Source: Kocuria rhizophila DC2201 (lineage in GTDB: Bacteria > Actinomycetota > Actinomycetes > Actinomycetales > Micrococcaceae). Taken from it: a DNA stretch of 64,000 bases. The stretch lies in assembly GCF_000010285.1 (NCBI RefSeq), contig NC_010617.1:1922001-1986000 (forward strand), written 5' to 3'. Below, piece by piece: positions 19,153 through 27,506 of this stretch. Position numbers and translations under genes: made by a program. The notes beneath the pieces were generated by a model, which was not told where the DNA came from, ran no database searches, and worked only from the letters and a program-made list of their open reading frames with translations. Within the stretch, counting starts at the first letter, position 1. Every line of letters starts with the position of its first letter.

Positions 19153-20471
19153 GCACCGCCGTGACCGCGCTCCCCGGGGGCCGGGACCGCACGGCCCCCG
19201 GGGGCGTCGGGACCGGGCACGGGACCCGCCTGGACCGCGGACTGTCGGCCGCGCTGATAGTGCTCTCCGCGCTGCCCTACTTCGCGGTGCCGCTGGGCGC
19301 CAACACCAACCTGCCGCTGTCCAGCGTGGTCTCCGTGCTGCTGATCCTGCGCTGCGCGCGGCACATGCCCGTGATGTGGACCGCGCTGCTCGTGGGGGCG
19401 GTGCCGTTCCTGGCCTCGTTCGTGCGGATGTTCGTGAGTCCGCAGCCGGTACTGGTCTCCGGGTCCATCACGTGGCTCGTGTCCACCCTGCCGGTGGCCG
19501 GTGCCGCCGCCGCGGTCCTCTTCCTGGGGCCCCGCGCCATCGCCTGGCTGAGCTGGACCATCCTGCTCAGCGCCGCGTTCACCCTGGTGCAGAAGTACGT
19601 GTTCTTCGACCTGTTCGACACCATCCCCTTCGAGAGCTTCTACGACCTCCCGGGCTACGCCAACGTCTCCGACTTCAGCGAGACGTTCATCATGTACGTG
19701 CGCCGGCCCTTCGGACTGTTCCCGGAGACCTCCTTCATGGTGGGCTCGCTGTCCCTCATGGCCATGGCTCTGGTGGTGGTCGTTCGCCACCACCAGCGCA
19801 CCATGACCCCCCGGGACGTCGTGGCCCTCGCGCTCGTGCTGTGGGCCGTGGCGATCTCCGGCTCCGGCGCCGCTGTGGTGGTGCTGGGCGTGGTGCTCAT
19901 CGCCGCGATCGCGCCCTACGCCGTGCGCCGTGCGTGGGCCGCGGTGCTGCTGGTCCCCCTGGGCCTCGCCGGAGCCGTGTACGTGGGTGTGGACGTGCTG
20001 CAGGACCGCAGGGAGTCCTTCAACTGGTCCTGGGCGGACCGCGGCTCCTCGATCGTGGCCTCCGTGAAGTACATGCTCTCGGACCCCGTGGCCTTCCTGC
20101 TGGGTGTGGGGCGCGGGCGCTCCAACGAGCTCTTCCTCACCGGCCGCATGCCCCTGGGGGACCTGCAGCACTACAACCCCCTGCCGGACATCTACTCGGT
20201 AATCGGGCGCGTGCTGCTGGAGAGCGGCATGGTCTTCGGCCTCGCGCTCATCCTGGTGCTCAGCGTGCTGTGCCTGCGCTCCGGGGGTCGCAACCCCCTG
20301 TGGCTCGGTGCGTGCACGCTCGTGGTGTGGCTCGTGGTGGCCGGCGGCACCACCAGCTACGACTCCGCGTTCTGGGTGTGGGGCATTGCGGGCGTGTGCC
20401 TGGGCCTCGAGCTCTCCCGCTCCGCGCACGACCCCGAGCTGGATCCGGGAACCGCTCCGACCCCGGCGTGA
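19149..20471 (+). CDS. Wzy-like polysaccharide polymerase (O-antigen ligase family)
   Basis: 440-aa protein with about ten hydrophobic helices, starting after an unusual Gly/Arg-rich tail (residues 1-35). A large loop holds YDLPGYANVSDFSETFIMY and the basic-Pro stretch YVRRPFGLFPETSFM. A second loop holds FLLGVGRGRSNELFL, and YNPLPDIYSVIGRVLLESG precedes the last helices. This layout, together with its place between Wzz- and Wzx-like genes, fits a polymerase that joins repeat units at the outer face of the membrane. The GTG start overlaps the previous stop. Family membership rests on topology and context more than on a strict motif. Confidence 0.72.
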   Translation: MSTAVTALPGGRDRTAPGGVGTGHGTRLDRGLSAALIVLSALPYFAVPLGANTNLPLSSVVSVLLILRCARHMPVMWTALLVGAVPFLASFVRMFVSPQPVLVSGSITWLVSTLPVAGAAAAVLFLGPRAIAWLSWTILLSAAFTLVQKYVFFDLFDTIPFESFYDLPGYANVSDFSETFIMYVRRPFGLFPETSFMVGSLSLMAMALVVVVRHHQRTMTPRDVVALALVLWAVAISGSGAAVVVLGVVLIAAIAPYAVRRAWAAVLLVPLGLAGAVYVGVDVLQDRRESFNWSWADRGSSIVASVKYMLSDPVAFLLGVGRGRSNELFLTGRMPLGDLQHYNPLPDIYSVIGRVLLESGMVFGLALILVLSVLCLRSGGRNPLWLGACTLVVWLVVAGGTTSYDSAFWVWGIAGVCLGLELSRSAHDPELDPGTAPTPA

Positions 20472-20521
20472 GCGGGGGTGCTCCCCGCACGCCGTCCACG
20501 CCACGCAGAAAGGCCCGCCCC

Positions 20522-21607
20522 GTGCGAGTTCTCCACATCGTCAACGACGCCGAGACCGGCGGCGCCCAGACCCTCATCGAGCAGCTGCTGCTCGCCCGGC
20601 AAGACGGGGACGAGGCCCACCTGCTGGTGCTGCTCGGGCCCGGTGCGCTCTCCCCCCGGCTCGAGGCCGCCGCCACGAGCACCACGTACGCGGGGATGAC
20701 CCGACGGGACGTCCTCCCGGTCCGGGCGGCCCGCGCGGTGCGCTCCCTGGTGCGGCGCCACGGCATCGACGTGGTGCACTCGCACCTGCAGCAGTCGGAC
20801 CTCGTCAATGCCCTCACCCCGCACGGCGCAGTGCGGGTCTCCACCCTGCACTCCAGCCTGAACCTGGCCTCGAGCCGGGTGGCCGCAGCGGTGTGGCGGA
20901 TCGCCGCGCTGACCTCCTCGCGGCTGGACGCCGTGGTGGCGTGCTCGCCGTCGGCCAGGGACTTCGCGGTGGACTTCGGCTACCGCTTCCCGGGGGACCG
21001 GATCCGGGTGCTACCCAACGGCACGGTCACCGCGCAGGCCCCGGCACCCGAACCGCACGGGGACCCCGTGCTCCTGCACCTGGGCCGCCACGTGCCCGCC
21101 AAGGACCACCCCACGCTCTTCGCCGCGTTCGCCCGGGTGCACGCACGCCACCCGCGGGCTCGGCTGGTGTGCGCGGGGCACCTGGTGGACGCCTCCAACA
21201 CCGAGCTCACGGGAGAGCTGGCGCGGCTGGGCATCGCGGACGCCGTCACGCTGCTGGGCTCCGTGTCGGACGTCCGCGGGCTGCTGCGCTCCTCGCACGC
21301 CATGGTCTTCTCCAGCACCCGCGAGGCCCTGCCCATGGCGGGGATCGAGGCGATGAGCGAGGGCGTTCCCGTGATCACCACGGACACCGGGGACACCCGC
21401 GTCCTGGCGGTGAGTCCCGACGCCGTGGTGCCCGTCTCCGACCCCGCCGCGCTCGGTGCGGCGCTGAACGGCTTCCTCGAGCTGGCGCCCGCCCAGCGCG
21501 AGCGGCTGCGGCGGCTCAGCTGGCAGCGCGCCCGGGACGAGTTCGACATCCGCGGCACCGCGCGCCGCTACCGCGAGCTCTACGTGGAGCTCACCGCCGG
21601 GTCCTGA
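20522..21607 (+). CDS. Glycosyltransferase family 4
   Basis: 361-aa GT-B enzyme. The N-terminus RVLHIVNDAETGGAQTLIEQLL is the classic GT4 opening. The middle has VVHSHLQQSDLVNAL and LPNGT. The donor half has LHLGRHVPAKDHPTLFAAF, VTLLGSVSDVRGLLRSS and the FSSTREALPMAGIEAMSEGVPVI stretch (the E-x7-E motif, both Glu present). GTG at 20522 is preferred, with AAAGG upstream; a GTG at 20469 overlapping the previous stop is in frame and possible. Its 3' end overlaps the convergent flippase gene by 28 bp. Confidence 0.88.
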   Translation: MRVLHIVNDAETGGAQTLIEQLLLARQDGDEAHLLVLLGPGALSPRLEAAATSTTYAGMTRRDVLPVRAARAVRSLVRRHGIDVVHSHLQQSDLVNALTPHGAVRVSTLHSSLNLASSRVAAAVWRIAALTSSRLDAVVACSPSARDFAVDFGYRFPGDRIRVLPNGTVTAQAPAPEPHGDPVLLHLGRHVPAKDHPTLFAAFARVHARHPRARLVCAGHLVDASNTELTGELARLGIADAVTLLGSVSDVRGLLRSSHAMVFSSTREALPMAGIEAMSEGVPVITTDTGDTRVLAVSPDAVVPVSDPAALGAALNGFLELAPAQRERLRRLSWQRARDEFDIRGTARRYRELYVELTAGS

Positions 21608-23118
21608 TCCTGAGCGCGCTGCGCGTCGGCGCGGTTGAGCTCCTGGTCCCGGCGCCGGATCCTGCGGAACGCCAGCACGAACACGGCCCCCAGCAGCACC
21701 GCGCACACCGCAATGGTCACGGTGTCCGGCAGCACGCGGCCGGCCACAGTGAAGGCGCCGGCTCCCAGGGCCGCCGCGAGCACCATGAGCACCCAGGTGC
21801 GCACGTGCGCCGCGCGGGTCCCGCTGGGCTCCGCGCGCTCGCTGAAGAACAGCTGCACGGGCACCGCGAGCGCGAGCGGCACGACGGAGGCGGCCATCAC
21901 GATCTCCAGGTTGTCCGTGTGCGCCGCGAGCCACACCGCGGGCAGGGTGACCACCAACACGCCCAGGCTGATCAGGGAGGCCACCAGGGGGCTGCCGCGC
22001 AGCGTCATCACCAGGTTGGGCACCTGCCCCAGGGACTCCGCGAGCACCCCGAGCACGACCACCGCGAGCGCGGGTGCCGCGAAGGCCATCCTGGTGCCGA
22101 GCCACATGGTGAGCAGCTCGGTGGGGATGGCGGCCAGGGGGATGCTGATCATGAGCCCCACCAGCAGGGACACGGTCATGGCCACCCGGATGTGCTCACC
22201 GGCCTCGGCACTGCGGGCCTTCTTGATGGGGTACGCGAACGGCATGGCGATCCAGCTGACCACGAGCCGCGCGCTCTGGCTCACGCGCATGAGGGCACCG
22301 AAGGCCGTGGCGGCCTGCAGCCCCAGGGTGGGGCCCACGATGAACAGCGGTAGCTGGTAGACGCCCAGCAGGGACAGCGAGCCGATCGATAGCACGGAGG
22401 ACATCCGCAGCAGCGGGCGGCCCTCGTCGCGCCACGCGCCGGGCAGCGGGCGCACGAACCCGAAGCGGCGGTGCACCGCCACGAAGCACACCAGCGGCGG
22501 CAGCAGCAGGGACGCGCACTCCACGAGCACCAGGGCGATGAGCCCGCCGTGCAGCGGGATCAGCAGCGCGTATCCGGCGGCGCGGCCCAGGATGGAGACC
22601 ACCGCGGCCTTGCGCTCGATGTCCGGACGGTTCAGGGCCCACAGCACCGAGTTGCACGCGCGTCCCAGCACGGAGACGAACAGGGTGATCCCCGCGGCCA
22701 CCAGCAGGGGCACCACGGCGTGGCGGTCCCGCTCGGGAACGGCCACGGTGCCCAGGTACCACGGGAACACCGCGAAGTAGAGGCCCGTGAGCACCACGGC
22801 GAGCACCAGGAACACACCGAAGGACACGGCCACGAAACTCTCGCGCCTGCGCCGGTGGGCGGCGTCGTCGGGAATGTCGGTGAGCGTGCGCACGATCCCT
22901 GTGCCGAGGCCGAAGTCGGACATGGTCAGCAGCTGGATGGCGCTGAAGGCGATGACCCACAGACCGTAGGACTCCGCGCCCACGATCGCGATCGCGAAGG
23001 GGTAGAGCAGGAGCAGTCCGAAGACGCTCGTGAATCCCGAGACGTAGTTCCACAGGATGTTGGTGCCCACGCGGGACGTGTCGGTCCGGGGCGCCGGGGC
23101 AGCGGGGCTGTCTGGCAT
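21580..23118 (-). CDS. Wzx-like polysaccharide flippase
   Basis: 512-aa integral membrane protein with about fourteen helices, of the MOP superfamily (Wzx/PST). The N-terminus NILWNYVSGFTSVFGLLLLYPF and the motif DFGLGTGIVRTL are typical, and a short basic loop HRRRRESF precedes helix 3. It probably flips undecaprenyl-diphosphate-linked repeat units across the membrane. ATG at 23118. It is encoded opposite to the Wzz/Wzy operon and in the same direction as the hydrolase-like gene, 7 bp away, so those two form an operon. Confidence 0.83.
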   Translation of the reverse strand: MPDSPAAPAPRTDTSRVGTNILWNYVSGFTSVFGLLLLYPFAIAIVGAESYGLWVIAFSAIQLLTMSDFGLGTGIVRTLTDIPDDAAHRRRRESFVAVSFGVFLVLAVVLTGLYFAVFPWYLGTVAVPERDRHAVVPLLVAAGITLFVSVLGRACNSVLWALNRPDIERKAAVVSILGRAAGYALLIPLHGGLIALVLVECASLLLPPLVCFVAVHRRFGFVRPLPGAWRDEGRPLLRMSSVLSIGSLSLLGVYQLPLFIVGPTLGLQAATAFGALMRVSQSARLVVSWIAMPFAYPIKKARSAEAGEHIRVAMTVSLLVGLMISIPLAAIPTELLTMWLGTRMAFAAPALAVVVLGVLAESLGQVPNLVMTLRGSPLVASLISLGVLVVTLPAVWLAAHTDNLEIVMAASVVPLALAVPVQLFFSERAEPSGTRAAHVRTWVLMVLAAALGAGAFTVAGRVLPDTVTIAVCAVLLGAVFVLAFRRIRRRDQELNRADAQRAQDQDPAVSST

Positions 23119-23125
23119 GGCGGGG

Positions 23126-24988
23126 TTACTGGGCCTTCCACTGGGCGAAGATGTCGTCGAGCTGACGTGCGATCACGGTGCGGGCGGTGCGGGAGAGCAC
23201 GGAGTGGTCCACGTCCGGCACGAAGCGCTCGTGGATCTCGCGGCCGCGCCGTTGCAGTCTCGCCACCGCGCGATCCGCGGTGGTCTCCCGGTAGCGCTCG
23301 TCGTCCTGGGGGCCCACGAGCAGCGTCACGGAACGGCCCTCGCTCGCGCGCGCCAGCACGTGGTCGGGGATGGACGCGGACGGGTTGCGCGCCATGAGGT
23401 TCCACACGGGCTCTGGGGCGTGGCGCCGCAGCGCGTGCGAACCGGCCTGCTTGGCGTCAGCGACCCGTTCGACGGCCCACTCCCGCGCCCCGGCGACGGC
23501 CTCGCGAGCACCGCCACCGAGCCGTCCCACGGCCGCGCACCCGGGACGCTCCGAGCGCCCGCACGATGCCGCTGCGCCGCCGTCCGCGGGCCCCGCACCG
23601 GGCGTGCCCCGACCGCCCGCGGACGCGGCCTGCGCCTTGGCACGCAGCTTGGCGTCCCCGTCGTAGCTCGGGCGCAGGCTGTCGAAGAAGGCCTGCTTCA
23701 TGCGCCACTCGTTCTGGTTGATGAGCACCATGGCCTGCACCGGCAGCCCGGCGGGCTCCCGGGCGGCCCGCAGCACCGCCCACGCACCGGAGCACAGCAC
23801 CGTGGCCACCACGTCCGCGGGGAAGGTGGCCGCGAGCCACCCGGCCTGCTCGCGCAGCGCCTGGGCGTTGAGGGTGCGGTAGGGGTTGGGATCGCGGTCC
23901 TCCCACAGCAGGGCGCGGTCCCCCGCACCGTCCCGGTCCGCGCGCAGGCTCACGACTCCCTGGCCCGCGAGGCGCCGGGCGGTCTCCGACCACAGGGCCG
24001 AGCCGTCCCGCGGCTCCGAGGCGCCCGGGGCGAAGAACGTCACGGGCTTGCCGGGCCACGGGCCGACCGGCGCGTCCTCGGCGGCGACCGGCCCGGTGAG
24101 GACCCCGGGGTACCCCGGCGGGTCCACGGAGACGATCTCCTCGGCGCACGCCACCCCGTCCGGGGAGTGGAACAGGTTCCGTTGCGGCCCACGGCCCGCA
24201 CCGGTGAACGGCACGAGCTCCGAGCGGGGCAGGCTCCACAGCAGGTCCTCCAGGACGTCGTAGTGCACGCGCACGTCCAGGGACTCCACACCGTACATCA
24301 CCTTGGCGCGCGGCTGGTCCGCCTCGCGGTGGATCCGCACGTGCTCCGGCAGCTCGGCGAGTCTGCGGGGGTCCGGCAGCGAGGACAGCTCACGGGCCTG
24401 CTTGTTCGTGAGCCACAGCCCCATGAGGTCCACGCCCTCCCCCACGGGAATCTCGGGCAGAGTGGCGCGGCGCAGCCGGGACCACTGCTTGACGAATGTG
24501 GCGCCGCTCACGGGCTCCCACGCGATCACGTGGTCGAAGTGCTCCGCGATCCCCGCCAGCAGCCCCGCCCCCACGCGGTAGCCGATGCCGTAGACGGGCA
24601 GCTGCTCGATCCCGCACACTTCCCGGGCCTGCCGAGCCGCGGCCAGCACGTCGCCGCGCCATTGCTCGAGCAGCTCGTCCTCGGGGCGCAGGGCGTGGGA
24701 GTCCCCCACGCCGCGGTAGCTCACCCGGGCCACGCAGTAGCCCGCCCCGGCCAGCAGCATGGCCAGCTGGCGCACCGCGCGGTAGCCCTGCACGTGCTCC
24801 CGGCCCACGGGAGGTGCCACCACCACCAGCCCCCTGGTCCTGCCGTTCTCCGGCGTGTGCAGCCACGTGAACGTGGCACGGTCACCCGTGCCGGTCCACA
24901 TCCCGGCGCCCCGGATCCCCGCCGGCGCGGCGGTGGCCCGTGTGCTCGGCGGCGCCCCGGTCCGGCTCGTGGTCGTCGTCGTGGTCAT
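23126..24988 (-). CDS. Tandem alpha/beta-hydrolase-like protein, EPS-associated
   Basis: 620-aa protein that I cannot assign to a named function. The first half (about 45-260) reads like an alpha/beta hydrolase: RGLVVVAPPVGREHVQGY, YCVARVSYRGVGDS, then an elbow reading YGIGYRVGAG where GxSxG is expected. The second half (about 330-480) repeats the plan: TFFAPGASEP, VSLRADRDGAGD, then VLCSGAWAV. The C-terminus has DVDHSVLS, a good candidate for the catalytic His. A Gly/Ala-rich insert separates them near 480-520. The first elbow lacks the nucleophile; the second (CSG) could keep one. It resembles the hydrolase-like proteins linked to exosortase/polysaccharide loci (family knowledge). The operon partner is the flippase, suggesting a role in polysaccharide modification or export. 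GGGGGAG precedes ATG 24988; the frame is open further upstream. Confidence 0.65.
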   Translation of the reverse strand: MTTTTTTSRTGAPPSTRATAAPAGIRGAGMWTGTGDRATFTWLHTPENGRTRGLVVVAPPVGREHVQGYRAVRQLAMLLAGAGYCVARVSYRGVGDSHALRPEDELLEQWRGDVLAAARQAREVCGIEQLPVYGIGYRVGAGLLAGIAEHFDHVIAWEPVSGATFVKQWSRLRRATLPEIPVGEGVDLMGLWLTNKQARELSSLPDPRRLAELPEHVRIHREADQPRAKVMYGVESLDVRVHYDVLEDLLWSLPRSELVPFTGAGRGPQRNLFHSPDGVACAEEIVSVDPPGYPGVLTGPVAAEDAPVGPWPGKPVTFFAPGASEPRDGSALWSETARRLAGQGVVSLRADRDGAGDRALLWEDRDPNPYRTLNAQALREQAGWLAATFPADVVATVLCSGAWAVLRAAREPAGLPVQAMVLINQNEWRMKQAFFDSLRPSYDGDAKLRAKAQAASAGGRGTPGAGPADGGAAASCGRSERPGCAAVGRLGGGAREAVAGAREWAVERVADAKQAGSHALRRHAPEPVWNLMARNPSASIPDHVLARASEGRSVTLLVGPQDDERYRETTADRAVARLQRRGREIHERFVPDVDHSVLSRTARTVIARQLDDIFAQWKAQ

Positions 24989-25062
24989 GGTCTTCTCCCC
25001 CGGTCTCTCCCCTGTGCTCCGGTGGCCGCCCTCGTGCGCCCACCGCGTTCTGTTCCCTGCGT

Positions 25063-26514
25063 TCAGCGGGCGTCCGCGGGCTCCACGAGTGGAACCCGCA
25101 CCCCGTAGATCTCCCCGAGCCTGCGGCGCTGCACCGCGTAGCAGTTCTCCCACAGCGCCCTGCGTGCCCACGCGGAGACCTCCTCCCGTGCGCGCTCGTC
25201 CGTGATCTCCTCCCAGCGCCGCGCGACGTCCTCCGGCGAGTCCACGACCACCGGCAGCCCGGCGTCGTCGAAGACCCTGATCCGGCGCACGATCACCGGG
25301 ATGTCGTTGAGCGCGGCCTCCAGCACGGTGATGGGGAACCCCTCCCAGCGCGCCGTGTGCAGGTAGACGTCCGCGCGCCGCAGGTGCTCCCGGACCTCGT
25401 CGTGGCCCACCCAGCCGGTGACCTCCACACCGTGCTCGCGCAGCAGCTGCTCCACGTCCCCGTCCCCGCCACCGATCCACAGGGGCGCCACGCGGTGCCC
25501 GGCCGCGCGGATGGCCTCGACGGTGCGCACGAAGAACACGGGGTCCTTCTGCGCCGCGAGCCGTCCCGCACCCGCGAGCACGAGCGGCTCGCCCGGCTCG
25601 GGGCGGGGCTTCGGCGCCCCGTACGGGTGCGCGATGTTGGGCACGTACACCGTGTGCGGGGAGATCGGACCCCAGTGGGCCACGTTGTTCTCGGCCTTGG
25701 AGCATCCCGCGAGCACGTCCGTGCGCGCGGCCAGCACCCCCTCCAGCACCCAGTAGCCCAGCCGCGTGAATCGGGAGCGGTCCAGGCGCGAGAAGGACCA
25801 CGCGTGCGGTGTGTACACCTGCTTGATGCGGGACAGGGACAGGTCCAGGTACCTGTTGTTCGCGAGCTCGCGCAGCGCCCGGTCCACGGGCGCGGGCACG
25901 CGTGCCCCGGCGCCCCGGGACCGCGCCGGAGCCACCAGGGGTGCGCGGGCGGCGTCGTGCGCGGCGTCCTGCGCCTCCCCGCGGCCCGACGGCGCGAGCT
26001 CGGCGCGCCCGAGCAGGTCCCCGTGACGCTCGGCGCGGGTGGTCGGGGCGCCGGGGGCGTTGAGCGGGGAGAGGGTGTCGTTGCGGCGGCGCGGCAGGTG
26101 GCCCACCGCCAGGCGCGCGTAGACCCCGGCGTAGCTGGAGTGGGAGTGCACCACGTCCGGCCTGACCTCGCGGATGGCCCAGCGCGTGGCCTTGATGTTG
26201 GCCAGGTGCCCGCCAGGCAGGGTGCGCACGGAGCTGAAGTCCGCGTCCCAGCTGGCTTCAAGGTTCACGGCCTCGGGCCGCAGGTGGCACAGCAGGTGGT
26301 GCTCGCACTCCGGGGTGGCGCGGGCGTAGTCGCGCACCGCCGCGGCGACCCCTCCCCCGAAGGCCTCCACCACGTGCAGCACCACGGGCCGGTGCCGCCC
26401 TCCCCCGTCCGGCTGCTGCGCGCGGGACGACGCCGCCGCGGGCACCTCGGTGCCCGGGTGCGCGAGGGCACTGTCCGCTCGTGGACCGGACGTACGCTGG
26501 TTGTGCAGATACAT
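25063..26514 (-). CDS. Glycosyltransferase family 4 with low-complexity insert
   Basis: 483-aa GT4 enzyme. VVLHVVEAFGGGVAAAVRDY opens the acceptor domain, and VVHSHSSYAGVYARL follows. Between RRRNDTLSPL and ELANNRYLDL lies an insert of about 65 residues rich in Ala, Arg and Pro that is unlikely to be conserved. YTPHAWSFSR and the donor half (GAGRLAAQKDP, VEVTGWVGHDEV, HTARWEGFPITVLEAALNDI) are normal, including the E-x-F-x-x-x-x-x-E spacing. The first 40 residues are also low-complexity. GGGGGATGA precedes the ATG, and a -10 TAGACT lies about 140 nt upstream. It is the outermost gene of the cluster. Confidence 0.85.
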   Translation of the reverse strand: MYLHNQRTSGPRADSALAHPGTEVPAAASSRAQQPDGGGRHRPVVLHVVEAFGGGVAAAVRDYARATPECEHHLLCHLRPEAVNLEASWDADFSSVRTLPGGHLANIKATRWAIREVRPDVVHSHSSYAGVYARLAVGHLPRRRNDTLSPLNAPGAPTTRAERHGDLLGRAELAPSGRGEAQDAAHDAARAPLVAPARSRGAGARVPAPVDRALRELANNRYLDLSLSRIKQVYTPHAWSFSRLDRSRFTRLGYWVLEGVLAARTDVLAGCSKAENNVAHWGPISPHTVYVPNIAHPYGAPKPRPEPGEPLVLAGAGRLAAQKDPVFFVRTVEAIRAAGHRVAPLWIGGGDGDVEQLLREHGVEVTGWVGHDEVREHLRRADVYLHTARWEGFPITVLEAALNDIPVIVRRIRVFDDAGLPVVVDSPEDVARRWEEITDERAREEVSAWARRALWENCYAVQRRRLGEIYGVRVPLVEPADAR

Positions 26515-26651
26515 TCATCCCCCGATGGCTGCGCGCCCGCGCGAGCATGCGCGGAACGCCGTGAAGAAGCACGCGTCGTCGCGCGCGGTGCGGGATCCCC
26601 ATCCCGCCCTTGCAAGGCCCACCTGCGGCTACGCTGCGGAGGCCGGAACTC

Positions 26652-26657
26652 AGTCTA
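26652..26657 (-). promoter_or_regulatory. -10 hexamer TAGACT for GT4 at 26514
   Basis: Minus-strand TAGACT in the intergenic region. It gives a leader of about 130 nt, longer than for the other polysaccharide genes. Confidence 0.4.
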
Positions 26658-26815
26658 GAGAGCCACGCGGCCCGCGAATGCCTCCGGGGGCCGGCTTCCT
26701 GCCCGCTCTTTGGCGGACACCGCGCCCCGCGACGTGGTGCGCCGGGAGACCCGCGGCGAGCCGTGCGGCGTCGGGCCCCGGGCGGAGCGGGCCGCTCGGC
26801 CACCGCGCCCACGGC

Positions 26816-26821
26816 TAGGAT
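26816..26821 (+). promoter_or_regulatory. -10 hexamer TAGGAT for DUF2505 gene
   Basis: TAGGAT about 72 nt before the ATG at 26894. The leader ends in AGCAAGGAGCACC, a strong ribosome binding site. Confidence 0.45.
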
Positions 26822-26893
26822 GGGTGCAGCACCCGCGCCGCCGCCCAGGGGCGCGCGAACCGACGAACCGCTACCGATCCAGCAAGGAGCACC

Positions 26894-27394
26894 ATGTCCG
26901 TCAACGCTTCCACCACCATCAAGGCCCCCGTGGACACCGTCATGAAGACCTTCGTGGACGAGGCCTTCGTGCGCCACGTCAGCGAGCTCGCCGGCACCCA
27001 GTTCGAGTCCTTCGAGGTCAACGGGGACACCTCCACCGCGTTCACCGCCACCACCGTGCGCAGCATGGGTGCGGACAAGCTGCCGGACGCCGTGAAGAAG
27101 TTCGTGAAGAACGGCGTCAAGCTCACCCAGGTGGACACCTACGACGCCCCCGCCGCGGACGGCTCCCGCGCGGTGCGCACCGAGATCAAGGCCGCGGGGC
27201 TGCCCGTGGGCGCCACCGCCACCCAGCAGGTCAAGCCGCTGGGCGAGCAGGAGACCTCCGTGGACGTCACCGGTGAGGTGCAGGCCAACATCCCGCTCGT
27301 CGGCAAGAAGATCGCCGCCGCCGCGGAGCCCTACATCGGCAAGGCCCTGACCCTGCAGGCCCGCCAGGCCGAGGCCTGGATCTCCCGGCACTGA
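26894..27394 (+). CDS. DUF2505 family protein
   Basis: 166-aa protein of the actinobacterial DUF2505 family. It begins MSVNASTTIKAPVDTVMKTF and includes the recurring alternation of beta strands (GTQFESFEVNGDTSTAFTAT and similar) that suggests a START/SRPBCC-like lipid- or ligand-binding fold. That fold is inference from the pattern, and no function is established. It ends with a helix (GKALTLQARQAEAWISRH). AAGGAG is 5 nt before the ATG. A perfect 15-bp terminator follows at 27411-27446. Not in an operon. Confidence 0.8.
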   Translation: MSVNASTTIKAPVDTVMKTFVDEAFVRHVSELAGTQFESFEVNGDTSTAFTATTVRSMGADKLPDAVKKFVKNGVKLTQVDTYDAPAADGSRAVRTEIKAAGLPVGATATQQVKPLGEQETSVDVTGEVQANIPLVGKKIAAAAEPYIGKALTLQARQAEAWISRH

Positions 27395-27410
27395 GCCCCG
27401 CACCTCCACG

Positions 27411-27446
27411 GATGGCCGGGCGGCTCCTCGCAGCCGCCCGGCCATC
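27411..27446 (+). terminator. Hairpin terminator after DUF2505 gene
   Basis: Perfect 15-bp stem (27411-27425 with 27432-27446) and a 6-nt loop CCTCGC, 16 bp after the stop codon. Confidence 0.8.
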
Positions 27447-27465
27447 TCCCATCCGACACGACGAT

Positions 27466-27488
27466 CGCGGCCCCGAGGCGGGGCCGCG
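27466..27488 (+). promoter_or_regulatory. Hairpin in the nhaA leader
   Basis: Perfect 10-bp stem CGCGGCCCCG / CGGGGCCGCG with a 3-nt loop, 18 nt before the GTG start of nhaA. It could be a second terminator, or it could occlude the nhaA ribosome binding site. Not decidable from sequence. Confidence 0.35.
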
Positions 27489-27506
27489 TGCTGGGAGCAC
27501 CTCGAC

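Larger units (their letters stand above)
26515..26880. other. Divergent intergenic region
   Basis: A 379-bp spacer between the GT4 gene (minus) and the DUF2505 gene (plus). It holds a minus-strand -10 (AGTCTA read on plus, 26652-26657) and a plus-strand -10 TAGGAT (26816-26821). The leaders are about 130 and 66 nt. No credible small gene is seen. Confidence 0.5.
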
